A stretch of DNA of 48,720 bases from Myxococcus llanfairpwllgwyngyllgogerychwyrndrobwllllantysiliogogogochensis (GTDB lineage: Bacteria > Myxococcota > Myxococcia > Myxococcales > Myxococcaceae), in assembly GCF_006636215.1 (NCBI RefSeq), contig NZ_VIFM01000061.1, forward strand, positions 1 through 48,720, written 5' to 3'. The translations under genes were made by a program, and so were the position numbers. Below, one piece after another: positions 1 through 9,620 of the stretch (positions are counted from its first letter, which is position 1; every line of letters starts with the position of its first letter). The notes beneath the pieces are model-generated. The model searched no databases. It saw only the letters and a list, made by a program, of their open reading frames with translations, and had not been told where the DNA came from.

Positions 1-1288
1 CGCCCACCCCTCGGAGCTGGAACGAGCGAACCGCCAGCCCGCCCAGCGCCACGTTGTTGAGGCCACCACCGCCCCACAACGCACTCGTGGACAGCGGCGG
101 CACCAGCGACAGGTTGATGGGAACAGAGGGCATGTCCTCCAGCGTCCCCTCGTGCGCGAGCGGCACGTCCGACGACACAGTGCCTCCGCGCGCCGCCGTG
201 CGTGTCAGCGTCACCGGAACGAAGTCGCCGACGCGCAACTCCGCGTCACCCTTCGTCCCCACCAGCAACTCCGCCTCGAAGCGCTGCGAGGGGCGCTCCA
301 ACGTGACGTGGTAGCGCCCGGCCTCCAGGCCCAGCGAGAGCCGTCGCCCCGAGGGCTTCTGCAGCTCCGCCACCAGTTGGTTGCCCCAGTCGCGAACGAA
401 GAGGCGGCCCTGCACGTCCTCCGCCACCCGCAGACGCGCATTGGAGCCCCGCAGGTCCGTCATCACCAGGTCGCCACTGCCCGCCAGTTGGATGTCATAG
501 GCCGCGTGCTGCGGGCCACCCTGCGAGCGCTCCGTGCGAGCCAGCGTCTCGTGGAAGGCGAACTGATACGCCTCGTGCAGCGTGACTCGTCCATCTCCCG
601 TGGTGTCCGCCGCGCCGCGAAGGCCCGTGACGAGGAAGTGCGTGAAGAAGGACGCGCCGATGGCATCCGACTCCTGCGCCACCTCATCCGCGGAGCTGGA
701 AGCCAGATACGCATGGCCTCGCACCTGCGCGGACATGTCCGTGAGGAATGACGGACGCCGCAGTCCGCCTTTGAAGCGGGTGAGCGCACCGGAGCCGCAC
801 GAGTCGAGGATGGCGATGCGCACGTCCACCGGCACCAGGCCCATCAGCTTGCGCAGGTCGCCGTAGGTGACGCGCTCGCCGCGCGGCAACAGGCCATCCG
901 CGTCCGAGTGGCCCGAGTAGTACACCACCAGCTCGCGCCGCACGCCGGGCACGGCCGCGCCCTCCACCAGCGTCTTGAGCCGCTCCAGCGCCGACAGGAG
1001 CGCGTCCCGGTCCGCCTCCAGCAACAGCACCCGGTCCGCGGTGGCCACGCCGCCCAGCTCTTCCAGGACGCGCGACATGGCCAGCGCGTCGGAGCCCGCA
1101 TAGCGCAAGCGCTCGCGCCCGGGCCCGCCTTCACTGGAGCCGACGACGAGCGCGAAGCGGCGCAGCGCCGCGTCAGGCGCCTCCTCGAGAGGAGCGGCCC
1201 GAGAGCCCACGCCCCACGCCACCAGCACCCACGCGGCCAGCACGCTGGCCACGCGTCCCCACCCGCGCGCTGTGCTCCGTCTCATCAT
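1..1288 (-). CDS. Secreted caspase-like (peptidase C14 fold) protein, C-terminus cut by window start
   Basis: The leftward frame starts at the ATG ending at 1288 (a second ATG follows at 1285) and is still open at base 1. Residues 1-32 look like a signal peptide or membrane anchor: basic start, then an Ala/Val/Leu/Trp-rich stretch ending near SRAA. A caspase-hemoglobinase fold follows. The catalytic His lies in YYSGHSD (about H127) and the catalytic Cys in ILDSCGSG (about C164). After the peptidase domain, from about residue 230, the protein appears beta-rich, suggesting an extracytoplasmic region. Members of this family cleave after basic or acidic residues; the substrate here is unknown. 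Both catalytic residues are present, so it is probably active. The predicted export separates it from cytoplasmic effector caspases. Family assignment is confident, role is not. Confidence 0.85.
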   Translation of the reverse strand, partial: MMRRSTARGWGRVASVLAAWVLVAWGVGSRAAPLEEAPDAALRRFALVVGSSEGGPGRERLRYAGSDALAMSRVLEELGGVATADRVLLLEADRDALLSALERLKTLVEGAAVPGVRRELVVYYSGHSDADGLLPRGERVTYGDLRKLMGLVPVDVRIAILDSCGSGALTRFKGGLRRPSFLTDMSAQVRGHAYLASSSADEVAQESDAIGASFFTHFLVTGLRGAADTTGDGRVTLHEAYQFAFHETLARTERSQGGPQHAAYDIQLAGSGDLVMTDLRGSNARLRVAEDVQGRLFVRDWGNQLVAELQKPSGRRLSLGLEAGRYHVTLERPSQRFEAELLVGTKGDAELRVGDFVPVTLTRTAARGGTVSSDVPLAHEGTLEDMPSVPINLSLVPPLSTSALWGGGGLNNVALGGLAVRSFQLRGVG

Positions 1289-1348
1289 CCGCTTCCCACC
1301 CCGCTCCAGCCCCGGCCCGGCCTCGCGTGAGCACCGGGGGCATACCTC

Positions 1349-1375
1349 GGATGGCCGCCCCCTTGCGAGCCATCC
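1349..1375 (-). terminator. Possible terminator hairpin after the Ton operon
   Basis: GGATGGC at 1349-1355 pairs with GCCATCC at 1369-1375 across a 13-nt loop, just downstream of the last gene of the leftward Ton operon, which stops at 1384. There is no clear U-tract, so this is a weak call. Confidence 0.3.
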
Positions 1376-1383
1376 TCACGACG

Positions 1384-2307
1384 CTAAGGCGACCAGCGGG
1401 CCTTGCGGATGAGCCAGGTGCTGCCTCCTCGCCCGTCCCGCGCCACGGCCCAGAAGGTGACCTCCTGAGCGACGCCGTCCTTCTCAGGAGGCTCCCACTC
1501 CACGCGGTGCCGCCCAGGCTCGCCGTTGAAGTCGGCGCCGCCCGTCTCCTCGTCCGGGATTTCTCCCAGCGACACATGCCAGCTGATGGACCAGGCCTCC
1601 TTGAGCGACACGGACTCCTGCCGGAACCCGGGCACCACATAGGCCTCCTCCAGGGCGGACACGTCCTCGGCCGTAATCACGAACGGCCCCTGTCCCGTCA
1701 ACTCGGGCAGCGCCTCCTCCGCCCACGGCTGACCCTCCAGGCGAAGCCCTTGCAGCTCCGGCTGCTGGTTGGGCGCCATGCCGGGCACGAGCGGGCAGGA
1801 GAACACCATCAGCTTCTGCGCGTAGATGGCCTCGCTCCCCGCGCTGAGGTTCAGCACCAGCGGCATGCGCAGCCCACCGAAGCCCTCGTAGGGGTCCGCC
1901 TGCCGCACCTTGTCCAGCAGCAGCGTGCCGTCCGGCAGCGTGCTCGCACCGGGCCGGATGGGCACCACCAGTTCGCCCGCCGTCGTGGTGCCCTGCGCCA
2001 GTTGCACGCGCAGAGCGGTGTTCTCGCAGAGGAAGTCCTCCGGGTCCGCGCAGGCCCACAAGGTGTAGGAGAGGGCGCGCCCCTCGCCCGCGGGGTCCAC
2101 CACCAGCGCGCGGTAGGACACCTCCTCGGTGAGGACCTCCAGGGCCTCCGCGGTGAGTTCGCACGTCGGAGCCATCAGCTCCGGGCGCTCCACGGCGATG
2201 CCCAGCACGCGCAGGTCATGTACGATGGACGGCCGGTCATCGGGGTCGACACAGGCGACGGCGCCGAGCGTGAGCAGCAGCGCCCCATACTTGAGCCAGG
2301 TATTCAT
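1384..2307 (-). CDS. Lipoprotein co-transcribed with the TonB-dependent receptor
   Basis: A 307-residue protein with a lipoprotein signal: a short hydrophobic stretch and a lipobox LGAVAC, with the lipidated Cys at residue 19. The mature part is rich in Asp, Glu and Pro and contains several Cys; I do not recognise a named domain. The last third (terms such as WSISWHVSLG and VTFWAVARDGRGG) has the look of an Ig-like beta fold. The ATG shares one base with the TGA of the receptor gene upstream, so translation is probably coupled. An outer-membrane lipoprotein paired with a TonB-dependent receptor often helps substrate capture, and that role is inferred here from position only. Confidence 0.75.
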   Translation of the reverse strand: MNTWLKYGALLLTLGAVACVDPDDRPSIVHDLRVLGIAVERPELMAPTCELTAEALEVLTEEVSYRALVVDPAGEGRALSYTLWACADPEDFLCENTALRVQLAQGTTTAGELVVPIRPGASTLPDGTLLLDKVRQADPYEGFGGLRMPLVLNLSAGSEAIYAQKLMVFSCPLVPGMAPNQQPELQGLRLEGQPWAEEALPELTGQGPFVITAEDVSALEEAYVVPGFRQESVSLKEAWSISWHVSLGEIPDEETGGADFNGEPGRHRVEWEPPEKDGVAQEVTFWAVARDGRGGSTWLIRKARWSP

Positions 2308-5033
2308 CAGAAGCTTCCTTTCACGCCCAGCACGGGGAGGATGGGGATGCCCGGTATCTCCACCTCGTCGCGAAACCGGTAGTCATTGAAGACGAACTCG
2401 ACGTTCTCCGCGTTGTAGAGGTTCTGCACGTCGAGGTAGAGCGCGAGCGTCCAGTTGTCGAAGCGCCAGCCCTTCTCCACCCGGACGTCGAGCTGATGGA
2501 ACGTGGAGGTCCGCGCCGAGAGCGAGCGGCCATAGGTGGGCTCGTAGCTGTTCGAGTCCGAGTTGTAGACGTCATGCGGATGCACCAGCGGCGTCGTCGG
2601 TCGACCGGTGGTGAGGCGGAAGCGTCCACCCAGCTCCCAGCCATTGCCCAGCACGTAGTTGGCCACCAGCGTGAGGATGTGCGTCTGGTCCCAGATGCTC
2701 AGACCGTAGGTGACCTCGCTGATGCCCGGAGGACCGTCGTCGCCGAAGGCACCGTCGACCCGGGGCTTGGCGCCCGCGCGACCGTCCTCCGCGTGGCTGA
2801 GCGTATACGACAGCCAGCCGTACCACTTGTCCGTCGCGGCGGCGCGGTCCTTCTTCACCATCAACTCCACGCCATAGGCCTTGCCGATGCCCGCGTTGAC
2901 GAAGCGGTCCTGCGTGAAGCTCCCCTCGTCGGTGGCGCGGACATCACCCGGCGCCACCACGTTCTCGAAGCGGCGGTTGAAGAAGCCGGTGACGTCCACG
3001 TTCCACACGTCCCCCAGCTTCTGCTCCACGCCGAGGCTCGACTGGAACGCGCGCTGGTAGCCCAGCAGCGGATTGCCGTAGGGGGAGAAGATGAACTGGA
3101 AGGTGTCCGCCGGCTGGCTGTAGAGGCCGAGCGAGCCCTTGAGCGAGGTCCGCTCGGTGGCCGCGTAGCGGACCCACAGCCGAGGGTCCAGGAGCAGGTT
3201 GCGCGTGCCACCCACCTTCTGGAGGTTGCCACGCACGCCCGGCGTCACGGTGAGCGGGCCCCACTTGAAGTCCGCCTCGGCGAAGAGCGCGCCGTCGAAG
3301 CCGTTGATGGTGAGCTTCTCGTGGATGAGCTCCGCGACGGGGTCATTGCCCGGGAAGGGCACGTACTCGGTGCCCTCCGGAGACGGGGCCTGCACGTCCA
3401 CCTTCACGTGCTCGAAGTAGACATCCAGACCGGTGCGCAGGGTGAGCGTATCGGACAGCTCCAGCGACACCACCTCGCGCGCGCCCAGCGAGTAGATGGA
3501 GTCGTTTTCGATGTACTGGCCAAAGCTGATGTCGAAGAAGTCCAGGCCCACGTACGGCGTGAAGACGGTGGTGAGCGGACCCTTGCGGTACGTCCAGTCG
3601 CCCTTCACACGGTGGAAGACGGTGTGCGTGTCCAGGGAGATGTCACGGTTCTCCTCTTCACCACCGGACACCAGGCGCAGCTTGTCGTCGCTGCCGAAGG
3701 CCATGATGTAGCCGGTGCTGCGCGCGGCCCCAGGCTCCGGCGTGGAGCCGCGCGGCGCGCCGAAGTCCACGCGCAGTTGGTAGTCCCAGTACACAGGGAC
3801 GATGGAGAGCGTACTGCCCTCGTCGTCCGGCAACACCGCGGGCAGCAGCGTGTCGATGTACGAGCGCCGCGCGGAGGCCGCCACGCTGATGCCCTCGGTG
3901 ATGGGCGCCTCCACGAAGAAGCCCGCGTCGAGCAGGTCCACCTTCACGGAGCCATGCACCGTGTCCGCGGCGCCCTTGCGCGTGGCCACGTCCACGACAC
4001 CACCCACCGCGCGGCCGTACTGGCTGCCGTAGCCGCCGGGGAAGAAGTCGAGCGAGTCGATGAACTCGGCGTTGACCACCGACGGTCCGCCGAGCAGGTG
4101 GAACAGGTTGGGGATGCGCACGCCGTCCATCAGCGTCGCCGTCTGGCCCGGGTTGGAGCCGCGCACCAGCAAGTCGCCCGAGATGAAGGGCGCGCGCGCC
4201 ACGCCCGGCAGCGTCTGGAGGACGCGGATGGGGTCACCAAACGTCCCTGGCGTCTTCTGCGCCTCCTCGCGCGTCACGGTGCGGCGGACCACTTCCTTCT
4301 TCGGCCGCTCGGAGCGCACCACCGTCTCGAAGGCGCTGCCGGCCGGAGCCAGATAGAAGTTCACCTCCGTCGTCTCGTTCGCCTTCAGCGTCTCCTTCGT
4401 CTGGTAGAGCTGATGGCCGGAGGCGATGACGCGCACGGCGCACTCGCCCGGGGGGACCTCCAGGGTGAAGCGGCCGTCCGCGTCGGACACGGCCTCGGCG
4501 GCGTCCGCGTCGTCACCGCAGCGCACGGTGGCTCCAGCCACGCGCGAGCGGCTGCCTCGGGAGATGAGCTGACCGGTGAGCGTCGCCTTGGGCGCCTCGG
4601 GCTCGGCGGCGACCTGGCCCTCCGCCGGCGGGGGCGCGTTGAGGGTGAAGTGGTAGACGTACTCCACCTGCACCGGCGCGGGCACGCCGTCGACCTCGGC
4701 GGGCGAGAAGCGGAACTGGCGCACGGCGGCGATGGCCGCCTCGTCGAAGCCGTGGCCCGCGAGCTCCGCGGACTGCACGTCCGTCACCGCGCCATCCTCG
4801 GCGATGGTGATGATGAGGCGCACGGAGGCGGTGAGGCCCTGCGCGAGCGCCTCGGCGGGGTACTGGGCTTGGACCTGCTGCACCAACTCCGGGGGCTTGG
4901 TGATGGTGGGCTGCGCGGCCGGAGGTGACTCGGCGGCGGGGGCTCCAGGTTGAGGCGCCTGGGCGAGCGCCGGAGTCGCCACCCAGAGGGAGGCGGCGGC
5001 GAGCGCGACGCGGGCTTTCACGTTCGAGGACAT
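2307..5033 (-). CDS. TonB-dependent outer-membrane receptor with an N-terminal TonB C-terminal-like domain
   Basis: A 908-residue protein. The ATG at 5033 is chosen because it opens a good signal peptide ending at ALAQA near residue 25; the open frame extends further upstream but lacks protein-like sequence. Residues 46-131 match the TonB C-terminal fold (QYPAEALAQGL, then the FRFSPAEVDG and VEYVYHFTL strands). Residues 150-228 form a carboxypeptidase-regulatory-like beta-sandwich. The plug begins near residue 240 (TPGTFGDPIRVLQTLPGV), followed by a 22-strand barrel ending in GVKGSF, a terminal Phe typical of outer-membrane proteins. It follows exbB, exbD and tonB in one operon. Myxobacterial receptors of this kind import or sense unknown ligands. 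The built-in TonB-type domain is unusual because that domain normally belongs to the inner-membrane partner. Confidence 0.9.
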   Translation of the reverse strand: MSSNVKARVALAAASLWVATPALAQAPQPGAPAAESPPAAQPTITKPPELVQQVQAQYPAEALAQGLTASVRLIITIAEDGAVTDVQSAELAGHGFDEAAIAAVRQFRFSPAEVDGVPAPVQVEYVYHFTLNAPPPAEGQVAAEPEAPKATLTGQLISRGSRSRVAGATVRCGDDADAAEAVSDADGRFTLEVPPGECAVRVIASGHQLYQTKETLKANETTEVNFYLAPAGSAFETVVRSERPKKEVVRRTVTREEAQKTPGTFGDPIRVLQTLPGVARAPFISGDLLVRGSNPGQTATLMDGVRIPNLFHLLGGPSVVNAEFIDSLDFFPGGYGSQYGRAVGGVVDVATRKGAADTVHGSVKVDLLDAGFFVEAPITEGISVAASARRSYIDTLLPAVLPDDEGSTLSIVPVYWDYQLRVDFGAPRGSTPEPGAARSTGYIMAFGSDDKLRLVSGGEEENRDISLDTHTVFHRVKGDWTYRKGPLTTVFTPYVGLDFFDISFGQYIENDSIYSLGAREVVSLELSDTLTLRTGLDVYFEHVKVDVQAPSPEGTEYVPFPGNDPVAELIHEKLTINGFDGALFAEADFKWGPLTVTPGVRGNLQKVGGTRNLLLDPRLWVRYAATERTSLKGSLGLYSQPADTFQFIFSPYGNPLLGYQRAFQSSLGVEQKLGDVWNVDVTGFFNRRFENVVAPGDVRATDEGSFTQDRFVNAGIGKAYGVELMVKKDRAAATDKWYGWLSYTLSHAEDGRAGAKPRVDGAFGDDGPPGISEVTYGLSIWDQTHILTLVANYVLGNGWELGGRFRLTTGRPTTPLVHPHDVYNSDSNSYEPTYGRSLSARTSTFHQLDVRVEKGWRFDNWTLALYLDVQNLYNAENVEFVFNDYRFRDEVEIPGIPILPVLGVKGSF

Positions 5034-5197
5034 GGGGCTTTCAGGGACAGGGGCGTGAAGAGAGTCGGGCTCCCGACGGCAGAGGGGCGGAGTGAAGGCG
5101 TGCAGGAGGAGCCGGCGGGCATGTACGGGCCGTGGATGTGGATGGGGCCCACCGGTGCACTCCCCCGCTCCGACCCTCTCCCGGCGGGAGCGGATGT

Positions 5198-5986
5198 TCA
5201 ATCGAGCAGGAACGTATAGGCGTACTTCATCTCCGTGGACACTGCTTCGCCTCCCTTGAAGGCGGGACGGAAGCGGAAGCGGAGGATGGCGGTGCGCGCG
5301 GCTTCTTCCAGACCGTGCCCGGGCCCATTCAGCACGCGTGCATTCACCACGCGGCCTTCGGTGTCGATGGTGATGGACAGCGTCACCGTGCCCTCGATTC
5401 CCGCGCGGCGTGCCTCATCCGGGTAGGGAATCTTCACCTCGCTGGCGAGCTGCGGCTCGCGGTCCACCTGGTAGATGGGCGTGTACTTGGGCGCGCTGTA
5501 CGCCTTCACCTCTTGCGGCGCCTTGGCCTTCTCGGCGTTGCGACCATAGAGGGTATTGCCCACCGGCGCCGCGAAACCTCCCGCGCTCGTGGTGGAGGAC
5601 ATGGAGATGCCGACCACCAGGGGCGCGGGCTTCGCGCTCGGCGGCGGGGTTTCATTGGGCGGGGGCGGCGCATCCACGGGAGGCGGAGGCAGCGGCCTGG
5701 GCGCCTCGGCGACCTTGATGGGCGGGGGCTTCACGCGGACCTTGGGCGGCGGCGGAGGCTCCGGCTTCGGCTCCTCCACCACGGGCGGCGGGGGCGGAGG
5801 CGGCTTCGTCACCTCCACCATGACCAACTCCACGGGACGCTGCGGCGCGGGACGCTCCGGCGGGCGGGTGTGCAACACCACCAGCCCCAGCCCGTGCAGC
5901 AGGAACGAGCCGGTGACGAAGCCCATGAACAATCCGCTGCCGCCTCGTCGGGGCAGGACACCACTTTCGAGCACGCTCGTACTCAT
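5198..5986 (-). CDS. tonB: TonB energy transducer
   Basis: A 262-residue protein with the standard TonB plan. A cytoplasmic start leads to one membrane segment at about residues 19-38, then a long Pro-rich periplasmic spacer (about 61-118, with Pro runs alternating with Lys/Glu), then a C-terminal domain at about 175-262 containing YPDEARRAGIEGTVTLSI and RFRPAFKGG. TonB carries energy from ExbB-ExbD across the periplasm to the receptor's TonB box. The gene lies between exbD (11-nt gap) and the receptor gene. The receptor start is about 164 bases downstream, a gap in which I see no gene. Confidence 0.93.
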   Translation of the reverse strand: MSTSVLESGVLPRRGGSGLFMGFVTGSFLLHGLGLVVLHTRPPERPAPQRPVELVMVEVTKPPPPPPPVVEEPKPEPPPPPKVRVKPPPIKVAEAPRPLPPPPVDAPPPPNETPPPSAKPAPLVVGISMSSTTSAGGFAAPVGNTLYGRNAEKAKAPQEVKAYSAPKYTPIYQVDREPQLASEVKIPYPDEARRAGIEGTVTLSITIDTEGRVVNARVLNGPGHGLEEAARTAILRFRFRPAFKGGEAVSTEMKYAYTFLLD

Positions 5987-5996
5987 GGCCTTCGCG

Positions 5997-6422
5997 TCAG
6001 CCCCGCGGCGCGGGCGCGACGTCCTTCTCGATGTTGAGCGCGAACTTGGCGATGCCGTGACCCTTCACGGTGTCGATGAGCCGCATCACCTGGCCGTACG
6101 CGATGCTCTGGTCGGCGCTGATGATGGCGCGGGTGTCCTTGTCCTTGGCGACAGCCTCGGACACCTTGGTGGACAGCTCCGCCTCGCTCACTGGAGCGCC
6201 GTCGAAGTAGAGCTTGCCCTCCTTGTCGAGCACCACGTTGACGAGCCCCTGCACCGTCTCGCCGCCGTTGGCCGCGCGGGGCAGGTCCACTTCCACCGTC
6301 TCGCGGACGATGAAGTTGGCCGTCACCATGAAGATGATGAGCAGCACCAACACGATGTCCACGAGCGGGGTGACGTTGATGCCAGTGATTTCCTCGTCGT
6401 CCTGCTGCGAGCCGCCGGCCAT
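5997..6422 (-). CDS. exbD: ExbD biopolymer transport protein
   Basis: A 141-residue protein with a short cytoplasmic N-terminus, a single membrane helix at about residues 18-39, and a periplasmic domain. The helix carries the proton-binding Asp in PLVDIVLV (D22), the hallmark of ExbD/TolR. It forms the proton channel with ExbB and powers TonB. Its start lies two bases after the exbB stop, so the two genes are almost certainly co-translated. The TonB and receptor genes downstream support ExbD over TolR. Confidence 0.93.
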   Translation of the reverse strand: MAGGSQQDDEEITGINVTPLVDIVLVLLIIFMVTANFIVRETVEVDLPRAANGGETVQGLVNVVLDKEGKLYFDGAPVSEAELSTKVSEAVAKDKDTRAIISADQSIAYGQVMRLIDTVKGHGIAKFALNIEKDVAPAPRG

Positions 6423-6424
6423 GA

Positions 6425-7099
<675 letters not shown>

Positions 7100-7249
7100 G
7101 GTGTTCGTTCCCCTCTCGAAATGCGTTGGCGCGAACGGAACACCGCGGGTTCCGGAAAGTGTTACCGGGTTTATTTTTCGGAGCGGAACGCTGTGCGCGG
7201 GTGTAGGCCTGGGCCGACGTCCTCGACGCGCTGGGAGTGCGGGGCGACA
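7100..7249. promoter_or_regulatory. Divergent intergenic region between exbB and the dehydrogenase gene
   Basis: These 150 bases must hold the promoters of the leftward Ton operon and, probably, of the rightward dehydrogenase. There is an AT-rich patch around 7168-7178 (GTTTATTTTTC) in otherwise GC-rich DNA, a plausible promoter or operator core. I cannot identify a Fur box or other named operator. Confidence 0.35.
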
Positions 7250-8059
7250 ATGCGGGCCATGCAAGGCAAGAGCGTGGTGGTCACCGGTGCCTCCATGGGC
7301 ATCGGCGAGGAGCTGTCGGTGGCGCTCGCGGCGCGGGGCGCGAATCTGGTGCTGGCCGCGCGGAGTGAGGATGCCCTCCAGCGGGTGAAGCAGCGGTGTG
7401 AGGCGGCGGGCGGGAAGGCCATCGCGGTCGCCACGGACGTGGGGGACCCGGAGGCGTGTCGGCGGATGGTGGACCGCGCGGTGGAGGCGTACGGCGGCGT
7501 GGACGTGCTCGTCAACAACGCGGGCATCTCCATGGACGCGCGGTTCGAGGACGTCACGGACCTGACGCTCTTCGAGCGGCTGATGCGCATCAACTACCTG
7601 GGCTCGGTGTACTGCACGCACCATGCGCTGCCGCACCTGAAGGCACGGCGCGGGTTGCTGGTGGCGGTGTCGTCACTGACGGGGAAGACGGGCGTGCCCA
7701 CGCGCTCGGGCTATGCGGCAAGCAAGCACGCGATGAACGGGTTCTTCGACTCGCTGCGCGTGGAGTTGATGGGGACGGGCGTGGACGTGACGGTGGTGTG
7801 CCCGGGCTTCGTGGCGACGAATGTGCGCGCCAACGCGCTAGGCAAGGACGGCAAGCCGCTGCAGGTGAGCGCGCACGACGAGACGGAAGGCAACATGGAC
7901 GTGGGCACGTGCGTGTCCATCATCCTGAAGGCCATGGATCAGCGTGAGCGCGAGGTGGTGATGACCACCAAGGGCAAGGTGGGTCAGTACCTGAAGCTGT
8001 TCACCCCGGGCTTCCTGGACCGCATCGTGTTCAAGGCGATTCAGGAACGGCGGAAGTGA
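7250..8059 (+). CDS. Short-chain dehydrogenase/reductase (SDR)
   Basis: A 269-residue classical SDR. The nucleotide-binding motif TGASMGIG lies at residues 12-19, NNAG follows the fourth strand, and the catalytic Ser (VAVSSLTGKTG) and YAASK (Tyr/Lys) are all present. These enzymes move hydride between NAD(P) and a hydroxyl or keto group; the substrate is not readable from sequence. The motif PGFVATNVR after the active site is typical of the family. The start may be the ATG at 7250 (GGAG about 12 bases upstream) or the one at 7259, three codons later. It is transcribed divergently from exbB and is probably monocistronic. Confidence 0.9.
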   Translation: MRAMQGKSVVVTGASMGIGEELSVALAARGANLVLAARSEDALQRVKQRCEAAGGKAIAVATDVGDPEACRRMVDRAVEAYGGVDVLVNNAGISMDARFEDVTDLTLFERLMRINYLGSVYCTHHALPHLKARRGLLVAVSSLTGKTGVPTRSGYAASKHAMNGFFDSLRVELMGTGVDVTVVCPGFVATNVRANALGKDGKPLQVSAHDETEGNMDVGTCVSIILKAMDQREREVVMTTKGKVGQYLKLFTPGFLDRIVFKAIQERRK

Positions 8060-8191
8060 GCGGGGCTGGGGACTGAATGGGAGCGCTCGTCCAGTGGCAA
8101 GGACGGCCGCCCTGAGAGGGAGCTTCCCTGCGTCCAGGCCGCGATTCGACTTCCATGACGCGCCGTGTCACACTGCGCGTGGAGGTACTGA

Positions 8192-9241
8192 ATGACGACT
8201 TCGGAAGGGCCTGAAACCCCAGACTCCGAGCCTGGGTTCCCGGTGGTCTCGTCCTCTCCCGCCGAAGCGGCGCTCCCCGCTCCGCTCAAGCCTCGCGTGG
8301 GCAAGGTGGACGTCGCGCTCGGCGTGCTCAACGGCGTGCTGGGCGACTACCTCCACCGCCAGAACAACACGCTCGCCACGCCCATCGGCCTCTACCACGA
8401 GGGCCGCCCCCTCCCCGTCGAGCGCGAGGCCCTGCGCGCCGCCCATCCCCAGTCGACAGGACGCGTGGCCCTCTGGGTCCACGGACTCGCCGTCACCGAG
8501 GCCGTCTGGGCCTTCCCCGCAGAGCCCACCACCGACTACGGCACCCTCCTGGAGCGCGACGCGGGCTTCACACCGCTCTATCTCCGCTACAACACCGGCC
8601 TGCACATCTCCGACAACGGCGAGGCCCTCGCGAACCTCCTGCAACGCCTCGTCGCCGAGTTCCCCGTCCCCATCACCGAGCTCGTCCTCGTCGGCTACAG
8701 CATGGGCGGCCTCGTCCTGCGCAGCGCCTGTCACATCGCCTCCGAGTCGTGCCTGTCCTGGCTCTCCCACGTGCGCCGCTCGTACTCCATCGGCGTGCCC
8801 CACTTCGGCAGCCCCCTCGAGCGCATGGGCACCGTCGTCGCCCAGGTGCTCCGCGCCGTGCCCAATCCCTACACGCGACTGGTCGCCGATGTCGTCGACC
8901 TGCGCAGCAGCGGCGTGAAGGACCTGGGCGTCGCTCGACTCCGCCGGCAGGACTGGGAAGACACCGCGTCTCCATGCAAGCCCTTGCTCCCTCCGCCGGG
9001 CATCGCCCACCATCTCATCGTCGGGGCGCTCGGCCAGCAGGGGCAGTGGCTATCCGCCATGTTCGGTGACGGCGTCGTCTCCCTGGCGAGCGCTTCCGGC
9101 CGCACCGGCCCGCGTGATACGAGCCCGCTATTCCCGCCGGAAAACGTCAAGGTGGTCGCAGGTATCGACCACGTCACCCTCGCCCACCACGCGGATGTCT
9201 ACGCGCGGCTCCGCGAGTCGCTCGCAGTGGAGGCCTCATGA
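8192..9241 (+). CDS. Alpha/beta hydrolase with lipase-like GYSMGG nucleophile elbow
   Basis: A 349-residue protein. The central region reads as an alpha/beta hydrolase: the strand VALWVHGLAV with the oxyanion HG, then LVLVGYSMGGLV holding the nucleophile Ser. The likely His lies in VVAGIDHVTLAHH near the C-terminus. The motif VPHFGSPLERMG after the nucleophile is typical of PGAP1/triacylglycerol-lipase relatives. No signal peptide is visible, so it is probably cytoplasmic. GGAGG sits about 8 bases before the ATG and supports this start. Its stop overlaps the start of the following small gene by four bases (ATGA). Substrate unknown. Confidence 0.85.
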   Translation: MTTSEGPETPDSEPGFPVVSSSPAEAALPAPLKPRVGKVDVALGVLNGVLGDYLHRQNNTLATPIGLYHEGRPLPVEREALRAAHPQSTGRVALWVHGLAVTEAVWAFPAEPTTDYGTLLERDAGFTPLYLRYNTGLHISDNGEALANLLQRLVAEFPVPITELVLVGYSMGGLVLRSACHIASESCLSWLSHVRRSYSIGVPHFGSPLERMGTVVAQVLRAVPNPYTRLVADVVDLRSSGVKDLGVARLRRQDWEDTASPCKPLLPPPGIAHHLIVGALGQQGQWLSAMFGDGVVSLASASGRTGPRDTSPLFPPENVKVVAGIDHVTLAHHADVYARLRESLAVEAS

Positions 9242-9570
9242 CTCGCCTACGTGGTGTGAAGGACCTGGTACACGATGCCGTGGAGCAGGGCGCCATGGCG
9301 GTGGAGCGCATCCACCGCTCCAGCGCCGCGAAGCCTTTCGAGGTGCTGCGGTTGATTCCCACGCTCGACGCACCCGTGGGCGCCCTGCAATCCCTCCATG
9401 ACGCCGCCCTCTCCGGCACGTATGGAATGGTCCGCTGGGTCAACCGCGCCGTCGACGGGACGCTGGACGTCGCCCTGGACCTCTTCGAGCAACGCCAACT
9501 CTCCCAGACGGAACTTCAGGGCCCGTCGAGCACCGACAACATCCTCGGTAGCACGTCGAAGAACGCGTAG
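9238..9570 (+). CDS. Small hypothetical protein coupled to the hydrolase; its 3' end lies in the island's left repeat
   Basis: A 110-residue protein with no recognised family, rich in Ala, Val and Leu and probably helical. The ATG overlaps the hydrolase stop (ATGA), so the two are likely translated together and may act together. The last codons, from about 9516, fall within the 105-bp repeat shared with the esterase 3' end at 31001-31105. Before the island arrived, this gene and the esterase probably converged and overlapped by about 55 bases. Its C-terminus would therefore be unchanged by the insertion. Confidence 0.6.
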   Translation: MTRLRGVKDLVHDAVEQGAMAVERIHRSSAAKPFEVLRLIPTLDAPVGALQSLHDAALSGTYGMVRWVNRAVDGTLDVALDLFEQRQLSQTELQGPSSTDNILGSTSKNA

Positions 9571-9620
9571 TTCCAGCAGCTGAAGTTGTGGCCGCCGTCG
9601 CAGCCGAACGGCTTCTGGCC
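9516..9620. repeat. Left 105-bp direct repeat (candidate attL)
   Basis: It is identical base for base to 31001-31105. The flanking bases differ on both sides: T versus C on the left, T versus C on the right. It duplicates the esterase 3' end, including the complement of its stop codon at the left edge. Confidence 0.9.

Noticed and set aside
2496-4928. Very long rightward open frame (810 codons) opposite the receptor gene
   Set aside because: Its translation is Arg/His/Gly-rich low complexity typical of antisense frames in GC-rich DNA; the opposite strand has clear receptor domains.
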